64,000 bases of DNA, from the NCBI RefSeq assembly GCF_012927745.1, contig NZ_JABBKX010000006.1, positions 124,001 through 188,000 on the forward strand. The letters run 5' to 3'. The notes below the pieces were generated by a model. The model had not been told where the DNA came from, made no database searches, and saw only the letters and a list, made by a program, of their open reading frames with translations. Position 1 is the first letter of the stretch; each line of letters starts with the position of its first letter. The position numbers and the translations under genes are program-made. Positions 50,623 to 60,300 of this stretch are shown here, in pieces. The DNA comes from Neoroseomonas marina. Its GTDB lineage: Bacteria; Pseudomonadota; Alphaproteobacteria; Acetobacterales; Acetobacteraceae.

Positions 50623-51582
50623 ATGATCAATCGCCGCACACTTCTCGCCGCCACGGCCGGGCTTGGCCTCGCCCCTGGCCTGGCCGGGGCGCAGCAGCGC
50701 TTCGCCAGCATCTACATGTTCGTGCCGGCCAATCCGGGCGGCGGGTGGGACGGCCTCGGCCGGGCCATCGAACAGGCAGCCCGCCAGGCCGGGCTGGTCG
50801 GGTCCTTCCAATTCGAGAATGTCGGCGGCGCCGGCGGCACGGTCGGCCTGCCGCGGTTCCTGGCGCAGCGGCGCGGGCGCGCGGATGCGCTGATGGTCTC
50901 GGGTTCGGTGATGGTCGGCGCCACCTTGACCAACAAGACGCCGGTGTCCCTGCAGAACACCGTGCCGATCGCGCGCATGACGGACGAGGCCGGCGTCATC
51001 ATCGTGCCGGCCAACAGCCCGATCCAGAACATCGGCCAGTTCGCGGATGCGCTGAAGGCGAATCCGCGCGGCGTCTCGGTGGCCGGCGGCAGCGCCGGCG
51101 GCACCGACCACATCGTCCTGGGGCTGATGCTGCAGAAGCTCGGCCGCCAGCCGCGCGAGGCCTCCTTCGTCGCCTTCCCCGGCGGCGGGCCGGCCCAGGC
51201 CGCGATCCTCGGCGGACAGGTCACCGCGGGCATCTCCGGCTGGTCCGAATTCTCCGAACAGATCAAGGCGGGCCGCGTGCGCGCCCTGGCGACGACCGGC
51301 GAACGCCGCATCGACCCCGCCGTGCCGACGCTCAAGGAAAGCGGCATCGACGTCGTCGCGACCAACTGGCGCGGCGTGTTCGGCGCCCCCGGCATCAACC
51401 CGAATCAGCGCCAGGCGCTGGTCGACCTGATGACCGCGATCCATGCCAGCGAAGGCTGGCGCCGCATCCTCGAGGATCGCGGCTGGGACGACGCCTTCCT
51501 GACCGGCACGCCCTTCGAGGAATTCCTCGCCCGCGACCGCGCGGACACCGAAGGCGTGCTCAAGGACCTCGGCCTCGCCTGA
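50623..51582 (+). CDS. tctC: Bug/TctC-type periplasmic solute receptor
   Basis: A 319-residue receptor with signal peptide ending near LAGAQ (about residue 23). ASIYMFVPANPGGGWDGLGR, NVGGAGGTVGLPRF and AGGSAGGTDHIVLGLML place it in a TctC subgroup that usually accompanies TctA and TctB. It opens the second tct operon here, followed by tctB, phzF and tctA. The ligand is unknown. Confidence 0.9.
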   Translation: MINRRTLLAATAGLGLAPGLAGAQQRFASIYMFVPANPGGGWDGLGRAIEQAARQAGLVGSFQFENVGGAGGTVGLPRFLAQRRGRADALMVSGSVMVGATLTNKTPVSLQNTVPIARMTDEAGVIIVPANSPIQNIGQFADALKANPRGVSVAGGSAGGTDHIVLGLMLQKLGRQPREASFVAFPGGGPAQAAILGGQVTAGISGWSEFSEQIKAGRVRALATTGERRIDPAVPTLKESGIDVVATNWRGVFGAPGINPNQRQALVDLMTAIHASEGWRRILEDRGWDDAFLTGTPFEEFLARDRADTEGVLKDLGLA

Positions 51583-51598
51583 CCGGAGGAGTGACGGC

Positions 51599-52105
51599 AT
51601 GAAGCCCGGTGCGGCTCCCGACCTCGCCGTCGGCCTCGGCGTGGTGGTGCTCGGCATCCTCGCGGCCTGGCTGACCTGGGTCATTCCGGTCACCCCGGTC
51701 TATGCGGTGGTCGGGCCGAAGCTGGTGCCCGCGGTGATCGCCGCGGCGCTGGTGGTGCTCGGGCTGATGCTCACCGTCGCCGCGCTGCGCGGTGGCTGGA
51801 GTGCCGACCTGCCCGAGGTGGCCGAGGCGGGGCCGCCGAACCTGCTCGCCCTCGCCTGGCTGGGCGGCGGCATGCTGCTGAACCTGGTGCTGATCGAACC
51901 GCTGGGCTTCTCGATCGCGGCGGCGATCCAGTTCGTCTGCACGGCGCGGGCCTTCGGCAGCACCTCGATGCTGCGGGACGCGGCGATCGCGCTCGCCGTG
52001 TCGCTCGCGGCCTTCTTCCTCTTCGTGGAGGCGCTCGGCGTGAACATCGGCGCCGGGCTGCTGGAGGGCGCGATCCTGCGCCTGCTGGGTCAGGAGGTGC
52101 CGTGA
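51599..52105 (+). CDS. tctB: TctB-type small permease
   Basis: A 168-residue protein with four hydrophobic helices; LGVVVLGILAAWLTWVIPV is the first and AIALAVSLAAFFLFVEALGV the last. VVGPKLVPAVIAAALVVLG matches the TctB loop. GACCGGAGGAG precedes the ATG. Its stop overlaps the phzF start by four bases, which ties the transporter to that enzyme. Confidence 0.85.
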   Translation: MKPGAAPDLAVGLGVVVLGILAAWLTWVIPVTPVYAVVGPKLVPAVIAAALVVLGLMLTVAALRGGWSADLPEVAEAGPPNLLALAWLGGGMLLNLVLIEPLGFSIAAAIQFVCTARAFGSTSMLRDAAIALAVSLAAFFLFVEALGVNIGAGLLEGAILRLLGQEVP

Positions 52106-52995
52106 GGGCGTTCCGTTTCGTCACCGTCGACGTCTTCACCGAGACGCGCTTCGGCGGGAACCAACTGGCCGTCTTCCCCGATGCGCGCGGGCTGACGGAT
52201 GCCGAGATGCAGGCGCTCGCCGCCGAGTTCAACCTGAGCGAGACGACCTTCGTCCTGCCGCCGGAGAACCCGCAGAACTCGGCGCGGGTGCGCATCTTCA
52301 ACCGGGTGCGGGAGATGGGCTTCGCCGGGCATCCGAATGTCGGGACGGCCTATGTCCTCGGCCGCGCGGACGAGGAGAGCCCACGCACCTACCGGTTCGA
52401 GGAACCGGCCGGCCTCGTCGAGGTGACGCTGCTGCGCGACGCGTCGGGCCGGGTGACGGGCGCCGAGGTCGCGGCCCCCCAGCCGCTCGCGATCGGGGCG
52501 ACGCTGCCGGTGGCGCTCGCCGCGGCCTGTGCCGGCATTCCGGAAACCGCGATCGTCACCGCGCGCCACCAGCCGACGCTCGCCGCCGATGGCGGCAACC
52601 AGCGCCTGCTGACGGAGGTGACGCCCGAGGGTCTGGCCGCGGCCTCGCCCGATCTGGGCGCGTTCCGCCGTGCCGTCGCCGAGCATCCGGAGGCAACGCG
52701 CGGTTTCCTCTCGCTCTACATCTACTGCCGCGACGGGGCGGAGGTGCGGACGCGCATGTTCTCGCCGCTGGTCGGCACCTGGGAGGATGCGGCGACGGGC
52801 AGTGCCGCGACGCCGCTGGCGGGCTTCCTGCTGCATCTCGACGGCGCCGATGACGGCGCCTGGCGGATGCTGCAGGGCGTCGAGATGGGACGTCCGAGCG
52901 TGATGCTCGCCCGTGCGCGCCGCCGCCCCGAAGGCATCCGCGCCTGGGTCGGCGGCAGCAGCGTCCCGGTCCTGCGGGGCGAGGCCGTGCTGTGA
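52102..52995 (+). CDS. PhzF-family isomerase/epimerase-like protein
   Basis: A 297-residue protein of the PhzF/diaminopimelate-epimerase-like superfamily. FVTVDVFTETRFGGNQLAVF at the N-terminus, FNLSETTFVLPP with the proposed catalytic Glu, FAGHPNVGTAYVLG, and ATGSAATPLAGF are diagnostic. GTG at 52102 overlaps the tctB stop. It is not expected to make phenazines here; no phz genes are present. Lying between tctB and tctA, it probably acts on the transported compound. Confidence 0.88.
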   Translation: MRAFRFVTVDVFTETRFGGNQLAVFPDARGLTDAEMQALAAEFNLSETTFVLPPENPQNSARVRIFNRVREMGFAGHPNVGTAYVLGRADEESPRTYRFEEPAGLVEVTLLRDASGRVTGAEVAAPQPLAIGATLPVALAAACAGIPETAIVTARHQPTLAADGGNQRLLTEVTPEGLAAASPDLGAFRRAVAEHPEATRGFLSLYIYCRDGAEVRTRMFSPLVGTWEDAATGSAATPLAGFLLHLDGADDGAWRMLQGVEMGRPSVMLARARRRPEGIRAWVGGSSVPVLRGEAVL

Positions 52996-53042
52996 CGTTG
53001 CATTGCCTGATGCGGATCGCCGGAGGCGATCCGCCCTGACAG

Positions 53043-53082
53043 AAAAGGGAGGGGGTGCGGGGGAGGTTCATCCTCCCCCGCA
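53043..53082. repeat. Intergenic hairpin repeat, copy 3
   Basis: TGCGGGGGAGG at 53056-53066 and CCTCCCCCGCA at 53072-53082 pair perfectly over 11 bases around a TTCAT loop, preceded by AAAAGGGAGGGGG as in the other copies. It lies between phzF and tctA of one transport operon, so it could reduce expression of tctA relative to the upstream genes. Confidence 0.68.
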
Positions 53083-53112
53083 TCTTCTTCGTCCTTCGCG
53101 AAGGTCGACTGC

Positions 53113-54609
53113 ATGGATTCGCTCTCGGGCCTGGCCCTCGGCTTCGGCAATGCCTTCTCCCTGGTGAACCTTGCCTGGGCGTTGCTCGGGTGTTTCCTGG
53201 GGACGGCCGTCGGCGTGCTGCCCGGCATCGGGCCTGCGCTGACCATCGCGCTGCTGCTGCCGATCACCTTCAGCGTGAACGCGACCGGGGCCTTCATCCT
53301 GTTCTGCGGCGTCTTCTACGGGGCGATGTACGGCGGTTCGACGACCTCGATCCTGCTCAACACGCCGGGCGAGAGCGGGTCGATCATCACCGCGCTGGAG
53401 GGGGCCAAGATGGCCCGCAACGGGCGCGCGGGGCCGGCGCTGGCGACCTCCGCGATCGGGTCCTTCGTCGCGGGCACGGTGGGTACGCTCGGCATCGCCT
53501 TCCTCGGGCCGGTGATCGTGGAATGGGCACTGGTGCTGGGGCCGGCGGAATACTTCACGCTGATGGTGCTGTGCTTCGTCACCGTCTCTGCGGTGCTGGG
53601 GTCCTCGGCGCTGCGCGGCCTGACCTCGCTGTTCTTCGGGCTGCTGCTGGGGCTGGTCGGGATCGACCTGCAGACGGGCCAGCCGCGGCTGACCTTCGGT
53701 GTGCCGGAGCTGCTCGACGGCGTGAACGTGGTGCTGGTGGCGGTCGCGCTGTTCGCGGTCGGCGAGGCGCTCTACATGGCCTGGCACCATCATGCCGGGA
53801 AGCAGGAGGTCCTCGAGGTCGGGCGGCTGATGCTGTCGAAGGAGGACCTGAAGCGGTCCTTCTGGCCCTGGATCCGCGGGGCCGGCCTCGGCTTTCCCTT
53901 CGGCGTGCTGCCGGCCGGCGGCACCGAGATGCCGACCATGCTGTCCTATTACGCCGAGCGGAAGCTGGTGGACCCGAAATACGCCCCGGAGTTCGGCACG
54001 ACCGGCGCCATCGAGGGCGTGGCCGGGCCCGAGGCCGCCAACAACGCCGCGGCCGCGGGCATCCTGGTGCCGATGCTGACGCTCGGCATCCCGACCAGCG
54101 CGACGGCGGCGATCATGCTGTCCGCCTTCCAGTCCTACGGCATCAATCCCGGGCCGCTGCTGTTCACCCAGCAGGCGGAGCTGGTCTGGACGCTGATCGC
54201 GTCCCTGTTCATCGCCAACGTGATGCTGGTGGTGCTGAACCTGCCGCTGGTGGGGCTCTGGGTGCGGATCCTGAAGATCCCGGTGCCGCAGCTCTATGCC
54301 GGCATCCTCGTTTTCGCGACGATCGGGACCTATGGCATCTCGAACAGCGTCATCGACCTGGTGATCCTCTACGCGCTCGGCGTGGTGGCGATGTTCATGC
54401 GACGCTTCGACTTCCCCGTGGCACCCGTGGTGATCGGCATGATCCTGGGGCCGATGGCGGAGCAGGCGCTGCGCCAGGCCCTGACGATCAGCCAGGGCGA
54501 CTGGACGGTGTTCGTAACGCGGCCGGGCAGCGCGCTGATCCTCGGCCTTGCCCTGGTGGCGCTGGTCGGGCCGAAGCTCTACGGCGCCTGGACGGCGCGC
54601 CGCGCCTGA
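53113..54609 (+). CDS. tctA: TctA-type large permease
   Basis: A 498-residue membrane protein with about twelve helices. [20 protein letters not shown], then [20 protein letters not shown], are TctA signatures. It is the large subunit for the tctC and tctB encoded upstream, although a phzF gene and a strong hairpin intervene. A 498-residue length is normal. Confidence 0.93.
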   Translation: MDSLSGLALGFGNAFSLVNLAWALLGCFLGTAVGVLPGIGPALTIALLLPITFSVNATGAFILFCGVFYGAMYGGSTTSILLNTPGESGSIITALEGAKMARNGRAGPALATSAIGSFVAGTVGTLGIAFLGPVIVEWALVLGPAEYFTLMVLCFVTVSAVLGSSALRGLTSLFFGLLLGLVGIDLQTGQPRLTFGVPELLDGVNVVLVAVALFAVGEALYMAWHHHAGKQEVLEVGRLMLSKEDLKRSFWPWIRGAGLGFPFGVLPAGGTEMPTMLSYYAERKLVDPKYAPEFGTTGAIEGVAGPEAANNAAAAGILVPMLTLGIPTSATAAIMLSAFQSYGINPGPLLFTQQAELVWTLIASLFIANVMLVVLNLPLVGLWVRILKIPVPQLYAGILVFATIGTYGISNSVIDLVILYALGVVAMFMRRFDFPVAPVVIGMILGPMAEQALRQALTISQGDWTVFVTRPGSALILGLALVALVGPKLYGAWTARRA

Positions 54610-54695
54610 GGCAAGCGGGCCGACGAGGCGGCATCCGGCCCTCCGGCGTCCAGGAGGTCGAAGCCGCCGACGGCTGACGTGATACGAGGTGACCG

Positions 54696-55328
54696 ATGTT
54701 CTACGAACCCCGCAACGGCCACGGCCTGCCGCACGACCCCTTCAAGGCCATCGTCGCCCCGCGACCGGTGGGTTGGATCTCGACCATCGACGGGCAGGGG
54801 CGGCCCAATCTCGCGCCCTATTCCTTCTTCAACGCGGTGCATTCGCGCCCGCCGATGCTGATGTTCACCAGCGAGACGATGAAGCACAGCGCCGCGAACG
54901 CCATCGCGACCGGGGAGTTCGTGTTCAACCTCTGTTCACGCGCGCTTTTCGACGCGATGAACATCTCCTCCGGCGCGCTCGGCGAGGGGGAGAGCGAATT
55001 CGCCGCCGCGGGGCTCGAGGCCGCGCCCTGCCGGGTGGTGAAGGCGCCGCGCGTCGCCGCCGCGCCGGCCTCGCTGGAATGCCGGGTGACCTTCTCGACC
55101 CGGCTGCACGATGTGGACGGCGCGCCGCTGGAGGGCTGGATCATCATCGGCCAGGTCGTCGGCGTGCATATCGACGAAGCCTTCCTTAAGGACGGTCGCT
55201 TCGACACCGCGGCGGTCCAGCCGGTGGCCCGCTGCGGCTACCGCGACTATTCCGCCGTGACCGAGATGTTCGAGGCGCTGCGCCCGACCGATGGCGGGGC
55301 CTACGCGCTGGGTCAGCGCGACCGCTAG
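54696..55328 (+). CDS. Flavin reductase family protein (FMN-binding split barrel)
   Basis: A 210-residue protein. IVAPRPVGWISTIDGQGRPN, then LAPYSFFNAVHSRPPMLMFT, is typical of the flavin-reductase-like/DIM6-type flavoproteins, which bind FMN and reduce it with NAD(P)H or act on other substrates. It starts 87 bases after tctA and may belong to the same transcript. The stop overlaps the reverse-strand MFS gene end by four bases. Confidence 0.86.
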   Translation: MFYEPRNGHGLPHDPFKAIVAPRPVGWISTIDGQGRPNLAPYSFFNAVHSRPPMLMFTSETMKHSAANAIATGEFVFNLCSRALFDAMNISSGALGEGESEFAAAGLEAAPCRVVKAPRVAAAPASLECRVTFSTRLHDVDGAPLEGWIIIGQVVGVHIDEAFLKDGRFDTAAVQPVARCGYRDYSAVTEMFEALRPTDGGAYALGQRDR

Positions 55329-56572
55329 CAGCGCACCGGGCGGACGGTCGCGAGGATCGCCGCGCCGAGGGACAGGAACACCAGGACCGTCGCCATCCCC
55401 GCGCGCTGGCTGCCCGTCGCCGCCGTCACGGCGGCGAGCACAGCCGGGCCCAGGAAGCCCGTGATCCGTCCCGACAGGGCGAACAGGCCGAAATGGGAGG
55501 TGATCTCCCCCTCCGGCGCCATGCGCGCCATCAAGGTGCGGGACGCCGCCTGCGCCGGCCCCATGAAGATGCCGAGCGCCATCGCGAGGCCCCAGAAGGC
55601 CGTCTTGCTGTCGGTCAGCAGCAACCCTGCCCCGAGCACGGTCATCGACACCAGCGCGACCATCACGGTGCGCTTCGATCCGACGCGGTCCTCGACCAGG
55701 CCGAAGCCCGCGGCGCCGAGGCCCGCGGTCACGTTCAGCGCGATGCCGAAGACCATGATCTCCTCGAAGCTCATGCCGTGGACGCCGGCGGCATAGATGG
55801 CGCCGAAGGCGAACAGGGTATTCAGCCCATCGGTGTAGAACAGCCGCGCGACCAGGAAGCGCAGCATGTCCGGCCGCCGCGGCAGGCCACGGACCAGCAG
55901 CCGCGTTTCGCGCACGCAGGCGGTGACGGCCTCGCGCATCGGCTTGCGCTCGCAGGCCGGGTCGGGCACGGCGATCAGGACCGGCCAGCCGAAGAGGATC
56001 GTCCAGGCGGCGACCAGCAGCGCGGTCGCGCGGACCGGCTCGGCACTCGCGCGGTCGAGGCCGAAGAGCGGCGGATTCGGCTGCACCAGCAGGACCAGCG
56101 CGATGGCGAGGCAGGCCAGGCCGCCCGCATAGCCAAGCCCCCAGGCGAGACCCGAGACCCGGCCCATCCGTTCGGGCGTGGTCACGTCGGGCAGCATGGC
56201 GTTGTAGAAGACGGTCCCGACCTCGAACGCGATGGTCGCGAGGCCGACGCAGACCAGCGCCCAGAGCGTCCAGGACGGGTCCGGCTTCGCGTACCAGACG
56301 AGTCCCGTGAAGATGGCGGTGCACAGCGTGCAGGCCGCGAGCAGTGCTCGCCGCCGCCCGCCATGGTCCGCGACGGCCCCGAGCAGCGGCGAGAGGATGG
56401 CGATCCCGACCGCCGAGACCGTTTGCATCCAGCCCCATTGCGCCTGGCCGGTCGCCGGGTCCGGGGCGATGCCCTGGGAGAAGTAGGCGGCGATGACGAA
56501 GGTCGAGACGACCGTCGGGAAGGCGCTGTTCGCCCAATCGAAGGTGGCCCAGGCGATCGCCTTGCGGTTCAT
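55325..56572 (-). CDS. MFS transporter of the UMF1/Atg22-like family
   Basis: A 415-residue membrane protein with about twelve helices. AWATFDWANSAFPTVVSTFV at the N-terminus, with its conserved D-W-A-N-S, is the signature of the UMF1 family. The ATG at 56572 was chosen because the longer upstream frame is shadow sequence over pgaD. It lies 58 bases downstream of pgaD on the same strand, so it may be read with the pga operon. The transported compound is unknown. Confidence 0.86.
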   Translation of the reverse strand: MNRKAIAWATFDWANSAFPTVVSTFVIAAYFSQGIAPDPATGQAQWGWMQTVSAVGIAILSPLLGAVADHGGRRRALLAACTLCTAIFTGLVWYAKPDPSWTLWALVCVGLATIAFEVGTVFYNAMLPDVTTPERMGRVSGLAWGLGYAGGLACLAIALVLLVQPNPPLFGLDRASAEPVRATALLVAAWTILFGWPVLIAVPDPACERKPMREAVTACVRETRLLVRGLPRRPDMLRFLVARLFYTDGLNTLFAFGAIYAAGVHGMSFEEIMVFGIALNVTAGLGAAGFGLVEDRVGSKRTVMVALVSMTVLGAGLLLTDSKTAFWGLAMALGIFMGPAQAASRTLMARMAPEGEITSHFGLFALSGRITGFLGPAVLAAVTAATGSQRAGMATVLVFLSLGAAILATVRPVRC

Positions 56573-56630
56573 CCTGCCGGCGTGCCGGATCGCCGCGCGG
56601 CTGACAAGGGGCCTTTGCGTGACAGCCCGG

Positions 56631-57083
56631 TCAGGTCCCGGTTTCCGCCCGCACCACCCGTCCGGACTCGTCGTGATGCACCACCAAGCGTTTCGCCCCC
56701 CGCCAGGCGGTGAGGTCCGCCGAGGGCAGGGACAAGGCGGCCGCGACCGCGGCATCCGAGGGGGGCGCGAAGCCGAGCCGCCGGTCGTCCCCGGCGAACC
56801 GCCGCCGTTCGAACAGCACGCGGACGAACATCCAGGCGCAGACGACCGAGGCGACCATGACGTTGATCAGCGCGATGCGCAGTACCTCGAGCGGATGCTC
56901 CGGCGGGGACACCGGCAGCATGTGCTGCACGAAGGGCGGCATCCACAGCGTCCCGACCGCCGCCATCAGCAGGTACAGCCAGCCGAGCCAGAGCAGCGCG
57001 GTCAGCACCGCGTCGCGGATCCGCGCCCAGCGGGGCCGGGAGGCGGCGTCGAGGATGAGCGGCGGGTCGAAATGCGTCGCCAT
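56631..57083 (-). CDS. pgaD: PgaD-like membrane protein of poly-N-acetylglucosamine synthesis
   Basis: A 150-residue protein with two transmembrane helices (about residues 28-50 and 72-92: ALLWLGWLYLLMAAVGTLW and LINVMVASVVCAWMFVRVLF). Size and topology match PgaD, the partner of the PgaC glycosyltransferase. ATG shares one base with the pgaC stop. Sequence similarity within the PgaD family is low, so position in the pga operon is the main support. Confidence 0.78.
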   Translation of the reverse strand: MATHFDPPLILDAASRPRWARIRDAVLTALLWLGWLYLLMAAVGTLWMPPFVQHMLPVSPPEHPLEVLRIALINVMVASVVCAWMFVRVLFERRRFAGDDRRLGFAPPSDAAVAAALSLPSADLTAWRGAKRLVVHHDESGRVVRAETGT

Positions 57084-58357
57084 CAGCGGAACCCCCGGTC
57101 CGGGCTGGTCCATCGCGCGCGGCGTCCCCCGCGCCGGAGGATGGCGCGGGGGAATCCGACCGCCGTCGCCGCCGCCGAGAGGCACCAGAACACCGCCGGG
57201 TACCAGATCACCCACAGCAGCGGGCGCAGCGTCTCCCGCCGGTGCGGTTCATGGCGGCGATCGACCCAGAGGCTGACGGCGAACTGCACCATGCACGCGA
57301 CCGACAGCACCATGCCCCAGATCGACAGCAGCGCCGGCGGCGGACCCAGCCGCGCCGGCATCAGTCCCGCGAGCGACAGCAGCGCCAGCGCGAGCGTCAG
57401 GATCATCGCGTAGCACCAGAAGACGGACACCACGTACTCGCCGAGCACGCCCCACATCCGTCGGCCCTTCCAGTGCAGGAAGTCCGGCGCGTAGCGCAGG
57501 AAGGTCTGCGCCCCGCCCGAGGCCCAGCGCAGACGCTGCCGCCACAGGCCGCGCAGCGTTTCCGGCATCAGGATGTAGCAGAGCGCATTGGGTTCGAAAT
57601 GCACGGTCCAGCGGCGGCGCTGCAGCTTCCAGGTGACGTCGACGTCCTCGGTGAGGTTGTCGTCGGTCCACCAGCCGACATCGTGCAGCGCGCTGACGCG
57701 GAAGGCGACGACGACGCCCGAGACGGTGAACACCCGCCCATAGAGCCGCTGCGTCCGCTTGATCAGCCCGATCGTCGCGGAAAATTCCCCCACCTGCAGC
57801 AGGCCGAGCAGCGAGGACCGGTTGCGGATGCGGGGGTTGCCGGTGACGGCGCCCAGGCGCGGACGGTTGCCGAAGCGCCGCACCAGCCAGGCGACGCAGT
57901 CGGGGTGCAGGATCGCGTCGCCGTCGATGCAGACGAGAATCTCGCCGTTGGCCACCAGCGCGCCGGTGCGCAGCGCCGTGGCCTTGCCCTGGTTCTGCGC
58001 CAGGTGGACGACGCGCAGGCGCGGGATCTCGGCGGCGAGGCGGTCCAGCACCTCGGCGGTGCGGTCGCGGGATCCGTCGTTGATCGCGATGATCTCATAG
58101 TCCGGATAGGACTGCGCGGCGCAGGCGCGGATCGTCTCCTCGGCGTTGTCCTCCTCGTTGTAGCAGGGGATCAGGATGCTCACGCGCAGCGACTGCGCGA
58201 GGGGCGGCGGCGCTTCGCGACGACGCGCGCCGGTCTCGTGCAGCAGGTAGAAGCCGAGCCCGCCGATGACCCAGACAAGCATCATCAGCAGCGGCCAGAA
58301 GCCCACGAAGGCGTAGAGCCAGGTCAGGATGGCGGCGAGGGTCTCCATCACGGTCAC
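57083..58357 (-). CDS. pgaC: Poly-N-acetylglucosamine synthase PgaC (GT2)
   Basis: A 424-residue membrane glycosyltransferase that polymerises N-acetylglucosamine from UDP-GlcNAc. The GT2 motifs INDGSRDRT, ICVIDGDA-type LVCIDGDAILH (metal-binding), LTEDVDVTWKL (catalytic base D) and WRQRLRWASGG (Q-x-x-R-W) are present. Helices flank the domain. GTG at 58357 overlaps the pgaB stop (GTGA); an ATG 9 bases later is possible. Confidence 0.92.
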   Translation of the reverse strand: MTVMETLAAILTWLYAFVGFWPLLMMLVWVIGGLGFYLLHETGARRREAPPPLAQSLRVSILIPCYNEEDNAEETIRACAAQSYPDYEIIAINDGSRDRTAEVLDRLAAEIPRLRVVHLAQNQGKATALRTGALVANGEILVCIDGDAILHPDCVAWLVRRFGNRPRLGAVTGNPRIRNRSSLLGLLQVGEFSATIGLIKRTQRLYGRVFTVSGVVVAFRVSALHDVGWWTDDNLTEDVDVTWKLQRRRWTVHFEPNALCYILMPETLRGLWRQRLRWASGGAQTFLRYAPDFLHWKGRRMWGVLGEYVVSVFWCYAMILTLALALLSLAGLMPARLGPPPALLSIWGMVLSVACMVQFAVSLWVDRRHEPHRRETLRPLLWVIWYPAVFWCLSAAATAVGFPRAILRRGGRRARWTSPDRGFR

Positions 58358-60300
58358 CGCCGATAGGGGAAGGAATGCGCGTTGATCGCGTCGCGCACGA
58401 CGGAGGCCTCCGGCAGCCCCCGCACGAAGTCGTCCGGATACCAGCCCATGTGATGCGCGCCGAGACGCTGCAGCAGGCGCAACTGCGCCCGCAACGTCGC
58501 GGCCGGAACCGGCCGCGCGGGACGGTGGCGCCAGTCGGCGGCCTGCAATTCGAACACCGTCCTCGCCACGCCGCCCGGTTCCGCCGCCACGCGGGCGTAG
58601 AGGCGGCGCAGGAAGGCGTCGGGGTCACGCGCCCGCTCCATGTACGGCATGGCCATGATGGCCGTGCGGTCATAGGCGGCGAGGAAGGCCGGCAGGGACT
58701 GGGCGAACCAGTCCTCGGATGCCGGATTCAGCACCGGTTCGGCATACATGTTGCGCGCGGTCTCGAGTGGCGCGCGCCACCGTCGCGCATGGTCCGCCGC
58801 GGCGACCGTCAGCTCGATCAGCGTCCGCGTCTTGAGTGCGGTCCAGCGTGCCCGCGCCTCCTGATCCGAGCGCAGGGCCGCGACGTCGCCGGGCAGCCCC
58901 GCCGCACGATAGGCGGCGAGCGCGTCGGGGTTCGCGTCCTCGTAATCCGTCAGGAAGGCGTCGTCATGGAAGACGATGCCGGCGAAGGAGGCATGCTTGG
59001 CGAGATCGTCATACAGATCGAGGATCCAGCCCCGCGCCCGCGCGCTGAAGGGCGACAGGCGGCGGTAGTGATCGGGGTCGATGGCGGGCGCGCCGCTGCG
59101 CGTGGACAGCACGAGGTCCGCCTCGGTCCCGAGGCGGAAGCCCAGCACCGGCATCCAGGCGAAGACCTTCACCCCCGCGCGGGAGGACAATTGCCAGGCG
59201 ACGCGGTTGAACAGGTCGGCCCGCATCGGCAGGTGCCGGTTCGGGAAGTACATCGCATCCGCGACGCCATCCCCGTCCGGATCCGCGAAGGCCTGCAGGT
59301 AGACATGCGACGGCCCGAGCGAGGCGACGCGCTCGATCAGCGCATCGAGGTTGCGCACCGCCTGCGCCGCGTCCTCGTCGTACACGGCGTCGAGGTCGAC
59401 ATGCAGCACGCGTTCGCGCACGGGCTCGTCGAAGCGCATCAGGCGCGCGAGGTCGCCGACGCGCGGATCGCCCATGGTCAGCAGCCGCCCGACCGCGCCG
59501 AGGCGATCGGTGCGCGCCGGCTCGGGGTCGAGCGTCATCGCCACCGGCATGCCCAGCCGCCGCGCGATGGCCACGGCCTCGAGGTTGTAGCGCCCGTAGG
59601 GCCAGACCATGACGCGCGGGCGTCGGCCGAGGCGGTTCGCCATGATGCTGCTCGCCCGCGACAGGTCGCCCTCGATCCGCCGGGTCCAGGCGGCGTCGGT
59701 CTCATAGGTGCCGGTGCGCGCGTCCCAGATGCGCGTCACGGCCGCGGGCTGCACATTGCCCTGCGGGTTCGCCGGCACGCCGTGGTGCAGGTCGTGGGAA
59801 TGGGAGGCGAACTCGCACAGCCCGCTCGCCTGCATCTCGCGCGCCTGGGCCCACGTCATGAGCGCGCTGCGCGGCGTCGCCTGCCCGCCATAGTCGAAGG
59901 TCCCGCCGGGCGGCGTCTCCATCCAGGACGTCACCAGCGCGAAGACCCCCGGCGCGTTGAAGGCGCGCAGCAGGGGGAAGACGCGCGTGTAGTAGTCGTT
60001 GTAGCCGTCGTCGAAGCTCAGCAGCACGGTCTTGTCGGGCAGCGGCCGGCGCCCGTCGCGCGCGGCGAGCAGCTCGTTCACGCTCGCGAAATGCCAGCCG
60101 TCGTGCCGCAGGAAGGACAGGTGCTGGACGAGCTGGCTTTCCGACAGCGAATAGTGCCGACCGGCCCCGTCCTCGCCGATCTCATGATAGGCGATGGCGA
60201 CGAAGCGGCCCGGGCCGGGCTGGGCGCGCGTGCCCTGCGGCAGCGCCAGCGCACCGGCCAACGAGAAGACGCCGCGGCGGGTCAGGGGGATCAGCCGCAT
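58354..60300 (-). CDS. pgaB: Poly-N-acetylglucosamine deacetylase PgaB
   Basis: A 648-residue exported protein that partially deacetylates poly-beta-1,6-GlcNAc to allow export. The signal peptide ends near TRAQ (residue 26). The deacetylase motif SFDDGYND is at residues 95-102, and H167 and H172 in SHSHDLHHG are the metal ligands. The C-terminal half (from about residue 310) is the hydrolase-like domain that binds deacetylated polymer (MYFPNRHLPMRADLFNRVAW). ATG shares one base with the pgaA stop. Confidence 0.93.
   Translation of the reverse strand: MRLIPLTRRGVFSLAGALALPQGTRAQPGPGRFVAIAYHEIGEDGAGRHYSLSESQLVQHLSFLRHDGWHFASVNELLAARDGRRPLPDKTVLLSFDDGYNDYYTRVFPLLRAFNAPGVFALVTSWMETPPGGTFDYGGQATPRSALMTWAQAREMQASGLCEFASHSHDLHHGVPANPQGNVQPAAVTRIWDARTGTYETDAAWTRRIEGDLSRASSIMANRLGRRPRVMVWPYGRYNLEAVAIARRLGMPVAMTLDPEPARTDRLGAVGRLLTMGDPRVGDLARLMRFDEPVRERVLHVDLDAVYDEDAAQAVRNLDALIERVASLGPSHVYLQAFADPDGDGVADAMYFPNRHLPMRADLFNRVAWQLSSRAGVKVFAWMPVLGFRLGTEADLVLSTRSGAPAIDPDHYRRLSPFSARARGWILDLYDDLAKHASFAGIVFHDDAFLTDYEDANPDALAAYRAAGLPGDVAALRSDQEARARWTALKTRTLIELTVAAADHARRWRAPLETARNMYAEPVLNPASEDWFAQSLPAFLAAYDRTAIMAMPYMERARDPDAFLRRLYARVAAEPGGVARTVFELQAADWRHRPARPVPAATLRAQLRLLQRLGAHHMGWYPDDFVRGLPEASVVRDAINAHSFPYRR

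Noticed and set aside
53055-54677. Long plus-strand frame covering tctA
   Set aside because: It is a shadow of tctA in another frame; the tctA frame shows clear permease motifs.
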